The notes: a model not told the origin generated them from the letters alone. A DNA stretch of 20,081 nucleotides from an uncultured Candidatus Saccharibacteria bacterium (GCA_937958235.1 CALFGG010000066.1:1-20081); one strand, 5' to 3'; counted from the first letter of the stretch, positions 1 through 6,829 are shown. Program-made: numbers and translations.

Positions 1-55
1 TCCCCACACTAGCGATTTAGCAAACCGCCCCCTTCAGCCACTTGGGTAACTCTCC
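1..55 (-). tRNA. tRNA-Ser(GCT), 5' part, cut by window edge
   Basis: Read on the minus strand, the sequence starts GGAGAGT (acceptor arm), then TA, a CCC/GGG D stem and the anticodon stem GCGGT/ATCGC. That stem closes the loop TTGCTAA, which gives anticodon GCT (serine, AGC/AGU codons). The window ends after the start of the variable arm, so the long class II arm, T arm and acceptor 3' strand are not visible. An extended -10 (TGC then TAAGAT, at 73-65 on the minus strand) lies only nine bases before the mature 5' end. Isotype is assigned from the anticodon alone. Confidence 0.88.
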
Positions 56-64
56 TTCCCTTCT

Positions 65-73
65 ATCTTAGCA
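65..73 (-). promoter_or_regulatory. Extended -10 promoter of tRNA-Ser(GCT)
   Basis: On the minus strand TGC is followed by TAAGAT. The expected start point, seven bases downstream, is about position 58, three bases before the mature tRNA 5' end at 55. No good -35 box is evident. Confidence 0.5.
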
Positions 74-97
74 TATTTTAAAGAATTAGAGAACGAA

Positions 98-126
98 TTT
101 AAAGAAATATTGTGTTGTGATATAAT
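98..126 (+). promoter_or_regulatory. Promoter of the 156-623 gene
   Basis: TTTAAA at 98-103, a 17-base spacer, and TATAAT at 121-126 preceded by TGA (extended -10). The predicted start is about 133, leaving a short leader that carries a GAGG ribosome-binding site at 148-151. Confidence 0.6.
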
Positions 127-155
127 TTAAAAAAGCTAATGAATATTGAGGTGAT

Positions 156-623
156 ATGGGAAAAAATACTGAGGTGATTCAATGGGAGGCGGAGGAGTAT
201 GTCTCACATGATAAAAATATGGGTTGGTATCTAGGCCTAGTGGTTATTGGTGTGATTTTATCGCTGATTTCAATTCGATTTGAATGGTGGACTTTTACAG
301 CTTTAATTATCGTGTCAGTGATTGCTCTAATTCTTTATTCGGTACGACCACCAAGAAAAATTCAGTATGTATTGTCTGAGAAAGGGCTAACGGAAGGTGA
401 AAAAATGTACGCTTTTGAGGAATATAAGGCCTTCGGGGTATTGCAGGACGATGTTCATTTTGCGATTATTTTGATGCCAAAAAAGCGCTTTGCACCGGCT
501 GTAACAGTATATTTCCCTGAGAATAAGGGCGAAGAGATCGTAAATGTCTTTGGTCATAGATTACCGATGGAAGAAGTCAAATTGGACATGATCGATAAGA
601 TTGTAAAGAAATTACGATTTTAA
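156..623 (+). CDS. Conserved two-helix membrane protein, unknown function
   Basis: 155 residues. A short cytoplasmic start containing IQWEAEEY is followed by two closely spaced hydrophobic helices (about residues 24-40 and 46-62) joined by a short aromatic turn. A soluble C-terminal domain of about 90 residues follows, with alternating beta-like segments and a final helix. This layout (two N-terminal helices plus a small PH-like or YcxB/DUF5673-like domain) resembles small conserved membrane proteins of Patescibacteria; the resemblance is from memory, not from a search. It is monocistronic: its own promoter lies upstream and a strong hairpin terminator follows. The ATG at 156 has GAGG four bases before it. 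No enzymatic motif is visible. Confidence 0.75.
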   Translation: MGKNTEVIQWEAEEYVSHDKNMGWYLGLVVIGVILSLISIRFEWWTFTALIIVSVIALILYSVRPPRKIQYVLSEKGLTEGEKMYAFEEYKAFGVLQDDVHFAIILMPKKRFAPAVTVYFPENKGEEIVNVFGHRLPMEEVKLDMIDKIVKKLRF

Positions 624-640
624 GATAATTACTCTCTAGC

Positions 641-669
641 AAAATAAGCCAGAAAACTGGCTTATTTTT
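641..669 (+). terminator. Rho-independent terminator after 156-623
   Basis: An 11-base stem AAATAAGCCAG / CTGGCTTATTT around an AAAA loop, followed by a T run. It begins 18 bases after the stop codon. Confidence 0.85.
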
Positions 670-693
670 GTACTGGAAGTTTAGTTTAGAAAA

Positions 694-722
694 TTGAAAA
701 AACATAACAGTTATGGTAAACT
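694..722 (+). promoter_or_regulatory. Promoter of the 755-1321 gene
   Basis: TTGAAA at 694-699, a 17-base spacer, and TAAACT at 717-722 preceded by TGG (extended -10). A strong GAAGGTGGG ribosome-binding site lies before the ATG at 755. Confidence 0.6.
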
Positions 723-754
723 GGAAAAAATATAGAATAAAAGAAGGTGGGTAA

Positions 755-1321
755 ATGGATCAAAATGATGGCGCACCAATGACGGGCGCAATGAACGCAA
801 CAGATTCAAATGCAGATTTTAACATTAATATTCAGGACCAGTTGGGAGTGCCACCAGCGCCACCAATTCCAGATTTTTTGTCTAATGATCCGATTGATGC
901 GGGTAATGGTTCAAGTGTGATGGCGGATTTGACAAATATGGAGCCAACACCAATCACGGGTGCACCTGCGGTGATGCCTGAACCGGTGGCTAGTACAACG
1001 GAGCCGGTAGTGGAGACTCCAGCTGTGGTACCTGAGACGGTTGCAGCGCCAAGCGTAGAGGTGAATGCACCAGTGGTAAATACTGAGGTGGCTGGCGATC
1101 AATTTGAGAATGTAAAAAAGCAAATGTTGCAGGATCTATACCCATTAATGGATAAAATTAAGATGCAGCCGGAACAGAAATTCAAAGTTTATAAGCAGAT
1201 GATCGAAACAACTGGTTCGAAAGAGATGATTACTTCTGCATATGAGGCCGTAAAAGAAATTGGAAATGAAGAAGTGCGCGCAGAGGCTTTGCTCTTCCTT
1301 GTCGAAAAAGCAGACAGTTAA
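755..1321 (+). CDS. Pro/Ala-rich protein with C-terminal helical domain, unknown function
   Basis: 188 residues. Residues 1-112 are low complexity, rich in Pro, Ala, Val, Thr and acidic residues, with repeated PxP and TxPAVxPE-like pieces and no membrane helix, so probably disordered. Residues 115-188 form an amphipathic helical domain (from QFENVKKQML to LLFLVEKADS) that looks like the folded, conserved part. No signal peptide or catalytic motif is visible. The gene has its own promoter and terminator and converges on groEL. I do not recognise a family. A cytoplasmic scaffold or adaptor would fit the architecture, but that is only a guess from shape. Confidence 0.7.
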   Translation: MDQNDGAPMTGAMNATDSNADFNINIQDQLGVPPAPPIPDFLSNDPIDAGNGSSVMADLTNMEPTPITGAPAVMPEPVASTTEPVVETPAVVPETVAAPSVEVNAPVVNTEVAGDQFENVKKQMLQDLYPLMDKIKMQPEQKFKVYKQMIETTGSKEMITSAYEAVKEIGNEEVRAEALLFLVEKADS

Positions 1322-1326
1322 GATTT

Positions 1327-1356
1327 AAAATGATCGCCTACGGGCGATTATTTTTT
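1327..1356 (+). terminator. Terminator after 755-1321
   Basis: Stem ATCGCC / GGCGAT around TACG, extended by A/T pairs on both sides and followed by a T run. It starts six bases after the stop codon. Confidence 0.8.
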
Positions 1357-1375
1357 AGTAAGAAATTAGAGAAAG

Positions 1376-1411
1376 TAAAAATTAGAGAAGGTTTTTGCCT
1401 TCTCTAATTTA
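1376..1411 (-). terminator. Terminator of the groES-groEL operon
   Basis: A 13-base stem AAATTAGAGAAGG / CCTTCTCTAATTT around a six-base loop, followed on the minus strand by TTTTTAC. It lies about 50 bases after the groEL stop. Being symmetric, it may also back up the plus-strand terminator at 1327-1356. Confidence 0.75.
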
Positions 1412-1461
1412 ATGGAATGGTTTGCTGGGGGATTAGTGTATTTTGCCCTTATTGGATGAGT

Positions 1462-3084
1462 TTAATACATTCCGCCCATGCCGGCGCCGCTGGCGCTCTG
1501 GTCTTCCTTTTCTGGAATCTCAACAATCAGAGCACCCATAGTAATGGCAGTAGCAGCGATACTGATGGCATTTTGAACAGCTTCGCGAGTAACACGAGCA
1601 GGATCGATGACGCCAGCTTTCTTGAGGTCCTGGAGGCCTTTTTCAGGTTCCATGACGTTAATTCCCTGACCTGGTTTGGCATTCTCAACTGCGGCAAGAA
1701 GAGCTTGGGCATTGAGTCCGGCGTTTTCTAAAATGTGAAGAAGAGGAGCCTTGAGGGCGTTCTTAACAATTTTGGCGCCAGCATCTTTCTCTTCAAGTTG
1801 ATCAGCGAGATTGACGAGAGTAACGCCACCACCAGTAACGATACCTTCATCGAGAGCTGCCTTGGTGGCAGCAACGGCATCATCGACGCGATACTTCTTT
1901 TCGTCGATCTCAGTTTCAGTAGCACCACCAACTTTAATAACGGCAACCTTGCCAGAGAGGGCGGCAGCACGTTTTTCGTATTGTTCGCGGTCGTAGTCAG
2001 AGGTAGCGAGGTTGGCTTGAGACTTAATGAGTTCAATGCGATCAGAGACGGCGGATTGTTTACCTGCTCCGCTAATAATCGTAGAGCTGTCTTTGGTGGC
2101 AATGATTTTCTTGGCTGAACCTAGGGCAGAGATTTCTGTGTCTTCAAGCTTCATGCCCTTATCCTCAGAAATAACGATGGCATCAGTAAGAACGGCGATA
2201 TCTTCGAGGATCTCCTTGCGGCGATCACCAAAAGCTGGGGCTTTGAGAACGAGCGAATTGAAGACACCTTTTAGCTTATTAAGGACAAGAAGTGAAAGAG
2301 CTTCACCGCTGACTTCTTCGGCGATAATTACGAGATCTTTGTGGCCAGATTGGGCTACTTTTTCTAGGATTGGAAGAATTTCGCTGCTACTTGAGATTTT
2401 CTTATCAGTGAGAAGGATGAGGGGTTTATTAAAAATAGCTTCTTGGCGATTGATATCGGTGACAAAGAATGGTGAGCTGTAGCCCTTGTCATAACTGAAT
2501 CCCTCAACAATTTCCTGTTCCATCTCTAGGCCTTGGCCAGCTTCAACGGTGACGATACCGTCTTTACCAATCTTGCTGATAACGTCGGCGATTAATTTAC
2601 CAATTTCAGGATCACCAGCTGAGATGGTAGCGACTTCAGCAACTTTTTTGTCATCGCCGGCAATCTTTTCGGCGGTCTGATTAATTTTTTGAACAATTTC
2701 TTGACCAGCTTGTTCGATACCTTTTCTGAGTTCCATTGGGTTGACGCCAGCGGCAATAAGTTTATTAGCTTCGTTTAAGATGTTGTAGGTCAAGACAGTG
2801 ACTGTGGTGGTACCATCACCAGCAACTTTGTTGAGTTTTTGGGCGGCAGATTTGATGAGTTTGGCACCGATTTGTTCGCCGAGATTGGCTTCGGTGCTGC
2901 CTAAATCGACAGCTTCTGCAACAGTAACACCGTCATGGGTGATGGTGGGGTTGCCATAAGATTTTTCGATGACAACGTTTTGACCTTTTGGACCAAAGGT
3001 AACTTTTACTGCGTCGTAAAGTTGTTTGGCGCCACTTAAGACTTTGTCACGAGCTTGGTCAGCATAAAAAATTTTCTTTGCCAT
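1462..3084 (-). CDS. groL: Chaperonin GroEL (Hsp60)
   Basis: 540 residues, the usual length for the family. GroEL forms the double-ring ATP-driven folding chamber in the cytoplasm and works with the GroES lid. Visible hallmarks are the GPKG nucleotide-binding loop (residues 31-34), the ITHDGVTVA segment (48-56), the GDGTTT phosphate-binding motif (89-94), GIVTGGGV near residue 400 and the Gly-Met-rich C-terminal tail ending GGMGGMY. The start ATG at 3084 is preceded by an AAAGGAAA ribosome-binding site. It is the second gene of the operon, 49 bases after groES, and therefore sits under the CIRCE-controlled promoter upstream of groES. No truncation or odd residue is seen. Confidence 0.98.
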   Translation of the reverse strand: MAKKIFYADQARDKVLSGAKQLYDAVKVTFGPKGQNVVIEKSYGNPTITHDGVTVAEAVDLGSTEANLGEQIGAKLIKSAAQKLNKVAGDGTTTVTVLTYNILNEANKLIAAGVNPMELRKGIEQAGQEIVQKINQTAEKIAGDDKKVAEVATISAGDPEIGKLIADVISKIGKDGIVTVEAGQGLEMEQEIVEGFSYDKGYSSPFFVTDINRQEAIFNKPLILLTDKKISSSSEILPILEKVAQSGHKDLVIIAEEVSGEALSLLVLNKLKGVFNSLVLKAPAFGDRRKEILEDIAVLTDAIVISEDKGMKLEDTEISALGSAKKIIATKDSSTIISGAGKQSAVSDRIELIKSQANLATSDYDREQYEKRAAALSGKVAVIKVGGATETEIDEKKYRVDDAVAATKAALDEGIVTGGGVTLVNLADQLEEKDAGAKIVKNALKAPLLHILENAGLNAQALLAAVENAKPGQGINVMEPEKGLQDLKKAGVIDPARVTREAVQNAISIAATAITMGALIVEIPEKEDQSASGAGMGGMY

Positions 3085-3133
3085 AATTTCCTTTCGAATT
3101 GAATCTTGATATTAAGATAATAGGTTTACTAAA

Positions 3134-3394
3134 TTAGTTGATGGTTGCAAGAATGTCTTCTTCTTTTACGATTAGATATTCTTGATTATCAATTTTAATG
3201 TCAGTAGTGGTATATTCCTTGAAGATAATTTTGTCACCTACTTTGATGTTTTTAACATCTGGACCGATGGATTCGACGGTGGCGTAACTAGGTTTTTCTT
3301 TTGCTTCACCTGGCATAAAAAACCCTGAAGCGGTTTTTTCTGCGGGAGTCTCTTTTTTAGCAACGACACGATCTTGTAATGGTTTTAGGGTCAT
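3134..3394 (-). CDS. groS: Co-chaperonin GroES (Hsp10)
   Basis: 86 residues, slightly shorter than the usual 94-97. The heptameric lid of the GroEL chamber. The family start LKPLQDRVV (residues 3-11) is followed by the mobile loop (about 17-32, with SGFFMPGEAKEK replacing the usual GGIVLP segment), then VKVGD-like IKVGDKIIFKEY and the end EYLIVKEEDILATI. It has a strong AAGGAGG ribosome-binding site just before the ATG. First gene of groES-groEL, directly downstream of a CIRCE operator and a consensus-like promoter. The double Phe in the mobile loop differs from the common Ile-Val-Leu triplet, but the position still offers hydrophobic contact to GroEL. Confidence 0.97.
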   Translation of the reverse strand: MTLKPLQDRVVAKKETPAEKTASGFFMPGEAKEKPSYATVESIGPDVKNIKVGDKIIFKEYTTTDIKIDNQEYLIVKEEDILATIN

Positions 3395-3436
3395 TTTCCT
3401 CCTTATCTTTAAACGATTTTCGATGTTCTGTAATCT

Positions 3437-3464
3437 ATTGTATAGGAAAAATTAGCACTGTCAA
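3437..3464 (-). promoter_or_regulatory. groES-groEL promoter
   Basis: On the minus strand TTGACA (3464-3459), a 16-base spacer and TACAAT (3442-3437). This is one of the few promoters here with a perfect -35 and no TG extension. The -35 lies within the CIRCE element, so bound repressor would block polymerase. Confidence 0.75.
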
Positions 3465-3478
3465 GTGGAGAGTGCTAA
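3452..3478 (-). promoter_or_regulatory. CIRCE operator (HrcA site)
   Basis: TTAGCACTG, nine bases, GAGTGCTAA: the classical 9-9-9 inverted repeat (consensus TTAGCACTC-N9-GAGTGCTAA) with a single mismatch in one arm. In many bacteria HrcA binds this site and represses groE until heat stress. Position over the -35 box fits that role. hrcA itself is not in the window. Confidence 0.95.
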
Positions 3479-3559
3479 TTTAGTATTGGATTTCGATTTT
3501 CGAGATGGGGTAGAAAATAAAAAAAACAGTGTAAAAATGGAAACTAACAGAGGTGGTTA

Positions 3560-3568
3560 TGGTATAAT
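3560..3568 (+). promoter_or_regulatory. Extended -10 promoter of the MurE-like gene
   Basis: TGG followed by TATAAT at 3563-3568. There is no convincing -35 box 17 bases upstream, so the TG extension probably compensates. A GAGAGG ribosome-binding site lies before the ATG at 3590. Confidence 0.6.
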
Positions 3569-3589
3569 GAGAAAAACGAGAGGTATAAA

Positions 3590-4864
3590 ATGAGTGTGAA
3601 AACTGTATTAATGGATAGAATACCAAATTATAACAATTTAGTAATTCCATACCATAAATTAAAGGCGATGATGATGGCGCATAAGTATAAGTTTCCGGGG
3701 AAGCGGATGCGCGTGATTGGAGTGACGGGAACAAATGGTAAGACCTCAACTTGCTTTATGATCTGGAAGATGTTAAATGAGGCTGGGCATAAAACGGGCT
3801 TGATGACGACGGTGGCTTGGGGGGTAGATAAGCTGGAAGAGCAGATCGAACATATGACTACCGTTGATACTGAGACCTTGAATCAGCGAATGCAAAGAAT
3901 AGCGGAGAGTGGAGCAGAGTATTTAGTACTGGAAATTACTTCACACGCATTGGCACAGAATCGCATATATGGTGTGCCTATCGAAATTGCCGTGATGACT
4001 AATGTGACACATGAACATCTCGACTACCACAAGACATTTAAAAATTATAGGGACGCGAAGAGAAAGTTATTTAAAGTAGCGAAGTATGGGGTGATTAATG
4101 AAGATGATGGAAGTTGGTCATACTTTGCAAGTGATGTCGATGAATATATCACATATGGTATAAACGGCGGTATTTTAAAGGCTGAAAAAATAGAGCTGGC
4201 TGCGGAGGGAGTGAAGTATGAAGTAAAAGAGGCAGACGAGAAATTGAAAATCCGAACACATATCCCTGGAAAGTTTACTGTATATAATTCCCTGGCCGCA
4301 ACGGCGGTGGGGCTGAAATTGGGCTTAACTAAAAAACAGATTGAGGACGGAATTTTGGCACTTGTTAGCGTGGAAGGTCGAATGAATCGCGTGAATGAGG
4401 GGCAGGACTTTGAGGTGATTGTTGATTATGCGCATACACCTGATGCATTTATTAAAGTTTTTGAATCGGTGGTGCCGAGTAAAAGAGCGCGGATTATTTC
4501 TCTATTTGGTGGGGCGGGACGCCGTGATGAGTCTACACGCGCAGAGAGAGGTGAAATTGGCGCAAAGAATTCAGATATTGTAATTATTACGGAGGATGAC
4601 TCTAGAGATGAAGACAGGACATTAATCGCGGAAGAATTTGCGAGAGGTGCTGAAAAAGCTGGTAAAATACGTGAAAAGGACCTGTTTGTTATTCTGGACC
4701 GTGAAGAGGCAATCGAAAAAGCAATCAGTTTAGCGAAAAAAGATGATATTGTGCTGGTACTGGGTAAGGGACATGAAAAAACTATTTTAAGGTCTGAGGG
4801 AGCGGTACCTTTTGAAGATCTAAAAGTGGTTCGAAAAGTCTTAAAGAAAATGGCAAAGAAATAG
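3590..4864 (+). CDS. murE: MurE-like UDP-MurNAc-dipeptide ligase lacking domain 1
   Basis: 424 residues against about 490 for typical MurE. The enzyme adds the third amino acid to the peptidoglycan stem peptide in the cytoplasm, using ATP. Visible motifs: P-loop GTNGKTS (47-53), TSHAL, THEHLDYH, the carbamylated-lysine segment YRDAKRKLF (Lys157), GRMNRV (263-268), DYAHTPD (279-285), FGGAGRRD (306-313) and GKGHE (392-396). The first roughly 70 residues of the usual UMP-binding domain 1 are missing, since the P-loop comes at 47 rather than near 110. The amino-acid selectivity motif, DNPR in meso-DAP enzymes, reads DDSR (336-339) here, so the substrate (DAP, lysine or other) is uncertain. Monocistronic, with its own promoter and a strong terminator. 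MurE is much the best family match; exact specificity is open. Confidence 0.9.
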   Translation: MSVKTVLMDRIPNYNNLVIPYHKLKAMMMAHKYKFPGKRMRVIGVTGTNGKTSTCFMIWKMLNEAGHKTGLMTTVAWGVDKLEEQIEHMTTVDTETLNQRMQRIAESGAEYLVLEITSHALAQNRIYGVPIEIAVMTNVTHEHLDYHKTFKNYRDAKRKLFKVAKYGVINEDDGSWSYFASDVDEYITYGINGGILKAEKIELAAEGVKYEVKEADEKLKIRTHIPGKFTVYNSLAATAVGLKLGLTKKQIEDGILALVSVEGRMNRVNEGQDFEVIVDYAHTPDAFIKVFESVVPSKRARIISLFGGAGRRDESTRAERGEIGAKNSDIVIITEDDSRDEDRTLIAEEFARGAEKAGKIREKDLFVILDREEAIEKAISLAKKDDIVLVLGKGHEKTILRSEGAVPFEDLKVVRKVLKKMAKK

Positions 4865-4872
4865 AGACGTTC

Positions 4873-4905
4873 AAAAAATACAACCGGAGGGGTTGTATTT
4901 TTTTG
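4873..4905 (+). terminator. Bidirectional terminator between converging Mur genes
   Basis: Stem AAAAAATACAACC / GGTTGTATTTTTT around GGAGG, with T runs on both strands. It serves the MurE-like gene on plus and the short Mur-ligase paralogue on minus. Confidence 0.85.
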
Positions 4906-4952
4906 TGAATAGTTTATCGGGAGAATTTTGCGAACAAGTAGGATACAAGGGG

Positions 4953-5711
4953 CTATCCTGTGATATGGTCAGGGTCGAAGTTGCTGATACCATTAATGAT
5001 TTGATCTTCTGAAAGATGCATAAGATGAGCAATAGTGGCAGCAGCAGCCATGTAGGAAATGTTTGGTTCCCCGGTGAGAAAACTGGCGACACTGAAGCGA
5101 TGGCCTTCAATGTTTAGAGTTGCTTCACTTCCCTTGCGGTAAAGAGTGCGGCGTTCAATTTTGGTGTCACTATAGTGATCAGAGCCATAAGTGGCGGTAC
5201 CTTGTTTGCCCTTAAATTTTGAGAATTCAAGGAAGTTATTGTCATCACGATTGAGTACGACGTACTCGGGGCCGAGGCTGAAGAGAGTATTTTCGGCTGC
5301 GGCGTATTCTTCAGGAGTGAGATCGGAAAGTTTGGATGGGACATAGTCGGTGAGGGCGGCTAGATAGACTGGAAGTTGATAGAAAACATCTTTTTTGAGG
5401 GAGTGCGCAGGGGTGGTGATGATGCAGTAATCAGCGCCAGCTTTCCAGGCGTCGCTAAAGAATTTATAGAGGGTGCCTACCTTAATCTCGTCTTCAGAGG
5501 CAAGAATGGCTACCTTTTCATTAGCCTCTTTGAGGATGTGGTAAACATAATGAGCAACGACGCTTTTACCGGTGGTGCCGGTGATGCAGATAATGCGCAT
5601 ATCTTTTAAGATGTTGCCATAGTAGGTCTTGAGAAGACGTACTTTAATACGACCTGCACGGCTGCCGGTGAGTTTTGAAATTGTTGGTTTTGGGTCGAGA
5701 TTGTTGTCCAT
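4953..5711 (-). CDS. Truncated, probably inactive Mur-ligase-family protein
   Basis: 252 residues. It corresponds to the central ATPase domain of Mur ligases only. A P-loop GTTGKS is kept (45-50), and the order of later segments follows MurE: ITTPAHSL (98-105) sits where MurE has EITSHAL, and EYAAAENTLF (135-144) where MurE has YRDAKRKLF. The lysine that becomes carbamylated is Glu140 here. The protein ends at a TAG just where domain 3 would begin, so the GRM, DYAHTPD, GGAGRRD and GKGHE motifs are all missing. Only about 50 bases separate the stop from the terminator, so no frameshifted remainder exists. It follows the membrane-protein gene by 18 bases. It also has its own extended -10 (TGG TAAAAT, 5727-5719) seven bases before the ATG and no ribosome-binding site. 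Either a regulatory or scaffold paralogue, or a decaying copy; the frame is fully open. Confidence 0.85.
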   Translation of the reverse strand: MDNNLDPKPTISKLTGSRAGRIKVRLLKTYYGNILKDMRIICITGTTGKSVVAHYVYHILKEANEKVAILASEDEIKVGTLYKFFSDAWKAGADYCIITTPAHSLKKDVFYQLPVYLAALTDYVPSKLSDLTPEEYAAAENTLFSLGPEYVVLNRDDNNFLEFSKFKGKQGTATYGSDHYSDTKIERRTLYRKGSEATLNIEGHRFSVASFLTGEPNISYMAAAATIAHLMHLSEDQIINGISNFDPDHITG

Positions 5712-5718
5712 TATGTAT

Positions 5719-5727
5719 ATTTTACCA
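5719..5727 (-). promoter_or_regulatory. Extended -10, predicted leaderless start of the short Mur paralogue
   Basis: Minus strand TGG TAAAAT. The expected transcription start falls at about 5712, one base before the ATG at 5711. The box overlaps the stop region of the upstream gene. Confidence 0.45.
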
Positions 5728-5729
5728 AA

Positions 5730-6560
5730 TTAGTTGTTCATTAGGTTGTTTAAGATTTGAGTTGGAAAATCGCTATCTCCAAGGCTTTGTTTGAGGAAGG
5801 AGGTGAAAATGATGATGGCTAGAGCGTAAATGGTGATAATGACGATGGTATTTGCGAAGATACGTTGATCGTTTTGATAGTCAATGTCTTGATTAAGACC
5901 TTCATAAATTAAGGTTGAAGAGTAGGCGAAACCAGCAAACATAAGAATGAAGCCAAGATTGAGTGAGATCATGGCACCGAGGGGCATAAGAACGTAAGTA
6001 GTAAGGATGGCAGGAATACTGGAAACGGCGGCGATGGTTAACAGACGGAAGTAGTTGCTTTTCTTTTTGAAGATAAGAGAAATAATGTAGTAAATAGCGG
6101 TGACGGCGAGAACTGGGACGAGATAGGCGATGATTTGTGAAAAAATAGTTTGGAACCAATCAAATTTTTCGAGTTTTTTCCAGTTCCAAGAAGCGGCTAC
6201 TTGTTTACCAAAGAAAGATTTGTGAGCTGGAGTGTAGACTTTGGCAATAATGGTATTGACGACGGAAAGAATAGTAAAGAGCCCAGTGGTGATAAGGGGA
6301 AGCTGCCAGGCTTTTTTGAAGCTGGAAAAACCGGATAACTTTTCTTTAAAAGTGGAGGTTGGCTTTGTGAGGGCGGAGATAATAAAACTGACAAGGTGAT
6401 TTTTGGAGACCTCTTGTAATTTTTGTTTTAGAGCATCAGTGCTGGACTGGGTTGTGGTTTGTGGTGAGGCCTCTGGAGTAGGTGTGGAGGGCGTAGGCTC
6501 GGTGGTATTAACGGTATTTAAAGGTTGGTTGGCTACGTTATTTGTGTTATTTTCTTCCAT
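5730..6560 (-). CDS. Multi-helix membrane protein, Yip1-like
   Basis: 276 residues. An Asn/Thr/Pro-rich, probably disordered cytoplasmic start (1-40) leads to an amphipathic helix (about 41-66), followed by about five membrane helices near residues 87-107, 139-164, 173-190, 194-220 and 236-255. The central part (LLTIAAVSSIPAILTTYVLMP onward, ending in LIYEGL) recalls Yip1-type or YIP1-like bacterial membrane proteins, a match I make from pattern only. It has a clear AAGGAG ribosome-binding site and an extended -10 promoter (TGT TATAAT). It is probably co-transcribed with the downstream short Mur paralogue, 18 bases away. No catalytic residues are recognisable. Confidence 0.75.
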   Translation of the reverse strand: MEENNTNNVANQPLNTVNTTEPTPSTPTPEASPQTTTQSSTDALKQKLQEVSKNHLVSFIISALTKPTSTFKEKLSGFSSFKKAWQLPLITTGLFTILSVVNTIIAKVYTPAHKSFFGKQVAASWNWKKLEKFDWFQTIFSQIIAYLVPVLAVTAIYYIISLIFKKKSNYFRLLTIAAVSSIPAILTTYVLMPLGAMISLNLGFILMFAGFAYSSTLIYEGLNQDIDYQNDQRIFANTIVIITIYALAIIIFTSFLKQSLGDSDFPTQILNNLMNN

Positions 6561-6582
6561 AAAACTCCTTTTTATTAAATAA

Positions 6583-6591
6583 ATTATAACA
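6583..6591 (-). promoter_or_regulatory. Extended -10 promoter of the Yip1-like gene
   Basis: Minus strand TGT TATAAT. Leader of about 16 bases with an AAGGAG ribosome-binding site. It is divergent from the tRNA-Arg promoter about 30 bases away. Confidence 0.6.
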
Positions 6592-6616
6592 CACCTCTAT
6601 GATTTTTAATTAAATA

Positions 6617-6625
6617 TGCTATAAT
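6617..6625 (+). promoter_or_regulatory. Extended -10 promoter of tRNA-Arg
   Basis: TGC TATAAT at 6617-6625, predicted start about 6632. The primary transcript would carry about 77 bases before the tRNA. Confidence 0.6.
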
Positions 6626-6632
6626 ATAGATG

Positions 6633-6704
6633 TCACGGCAACGTGATGCTCATTTAATTTCTAGGTGGGTATCATCTGAGTCCTTGGATTTAGATGATAT
6701 CCAC
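6633..6704 (+). other. Structured 5' leader of tRNA-Arg (two hairpins)
   Basis: The first hairpin is TCACG / CGTGA closed by a GCAA (GNRA) tetraloop (6633-6646), right at the predicted RNA 5' end. The second is a 13-pair stem (6665-6677 with 6692-6704, one G-U pair) around a 14-base loop, ending four bases before the mature tRNA. No T run follows either, so neither looks like a terminator. Could be a processing signal, an RNA-stability cap or a small RNA of its own. I recognise no known family. Confidence 0.5.
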
Positions 6705-6708
6705 ATCT

Positions 6709-6785
6709 GCACCCGTAGCTCAGCTGGATAGAGCGTTTGCTTGCGGAGCAAAAGGTCGTAGGTTCGAATCCTGTCGGGTGTACCA
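6709..6785 (+). tRNA. tRNA-Arg(GCG)
   Basis: A complete cloverleaf: acceptor GCACCCG / CGGGTGT, D arm GCTC / GAGC with AGCTGGATA loop, and anticodon stem TTTGC / GCAAA around loop TTGCGGA (anticodon GCG). The T arm GTAGG / CCTGT has the standard TTCGAAT loop; the discriminator is A and CCA is encoded. Body and A20 resemble E. coli tRNA-Arg(ACG). The wobble base is G rather than the usual A (inosine), so it would read CGC and CGU without deamination. Three G-U pairs (acceptor first pair, two in the T stem) make it somewhat weak. Confidence 0.92.
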
Positions 6786-6799
6786 TTTGAAATTATTTG

Positions 6800-6829
6800 A
6801 AAAACTCTTCCCTTTGGGTGGAGTTTTTT
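6800..6829 (+). terminator. Terminator of tRNA-Arg
   Basis: Stem AAAAACTC..CCC / GGG..GAGTTTTT around TTT with a small internal mismatch, followed by a T run, 15 bases after the CCA end. Confidence 0.75.

Noticed and set aside
1417..2482. Plus-strand open frames opposite groEL
   Set aside because: Shadow frames of a certain groEL gene, without ribosome-binding sites or recognisable domains.
4871..4952. A frameshifted domain 3 for the short Mur-ligase paralogue
   Set aside because: Only about 50 bases lie between the stop and the terminator, far too few for a domain of about 150 residues, and no Mur motif appears in any frame.
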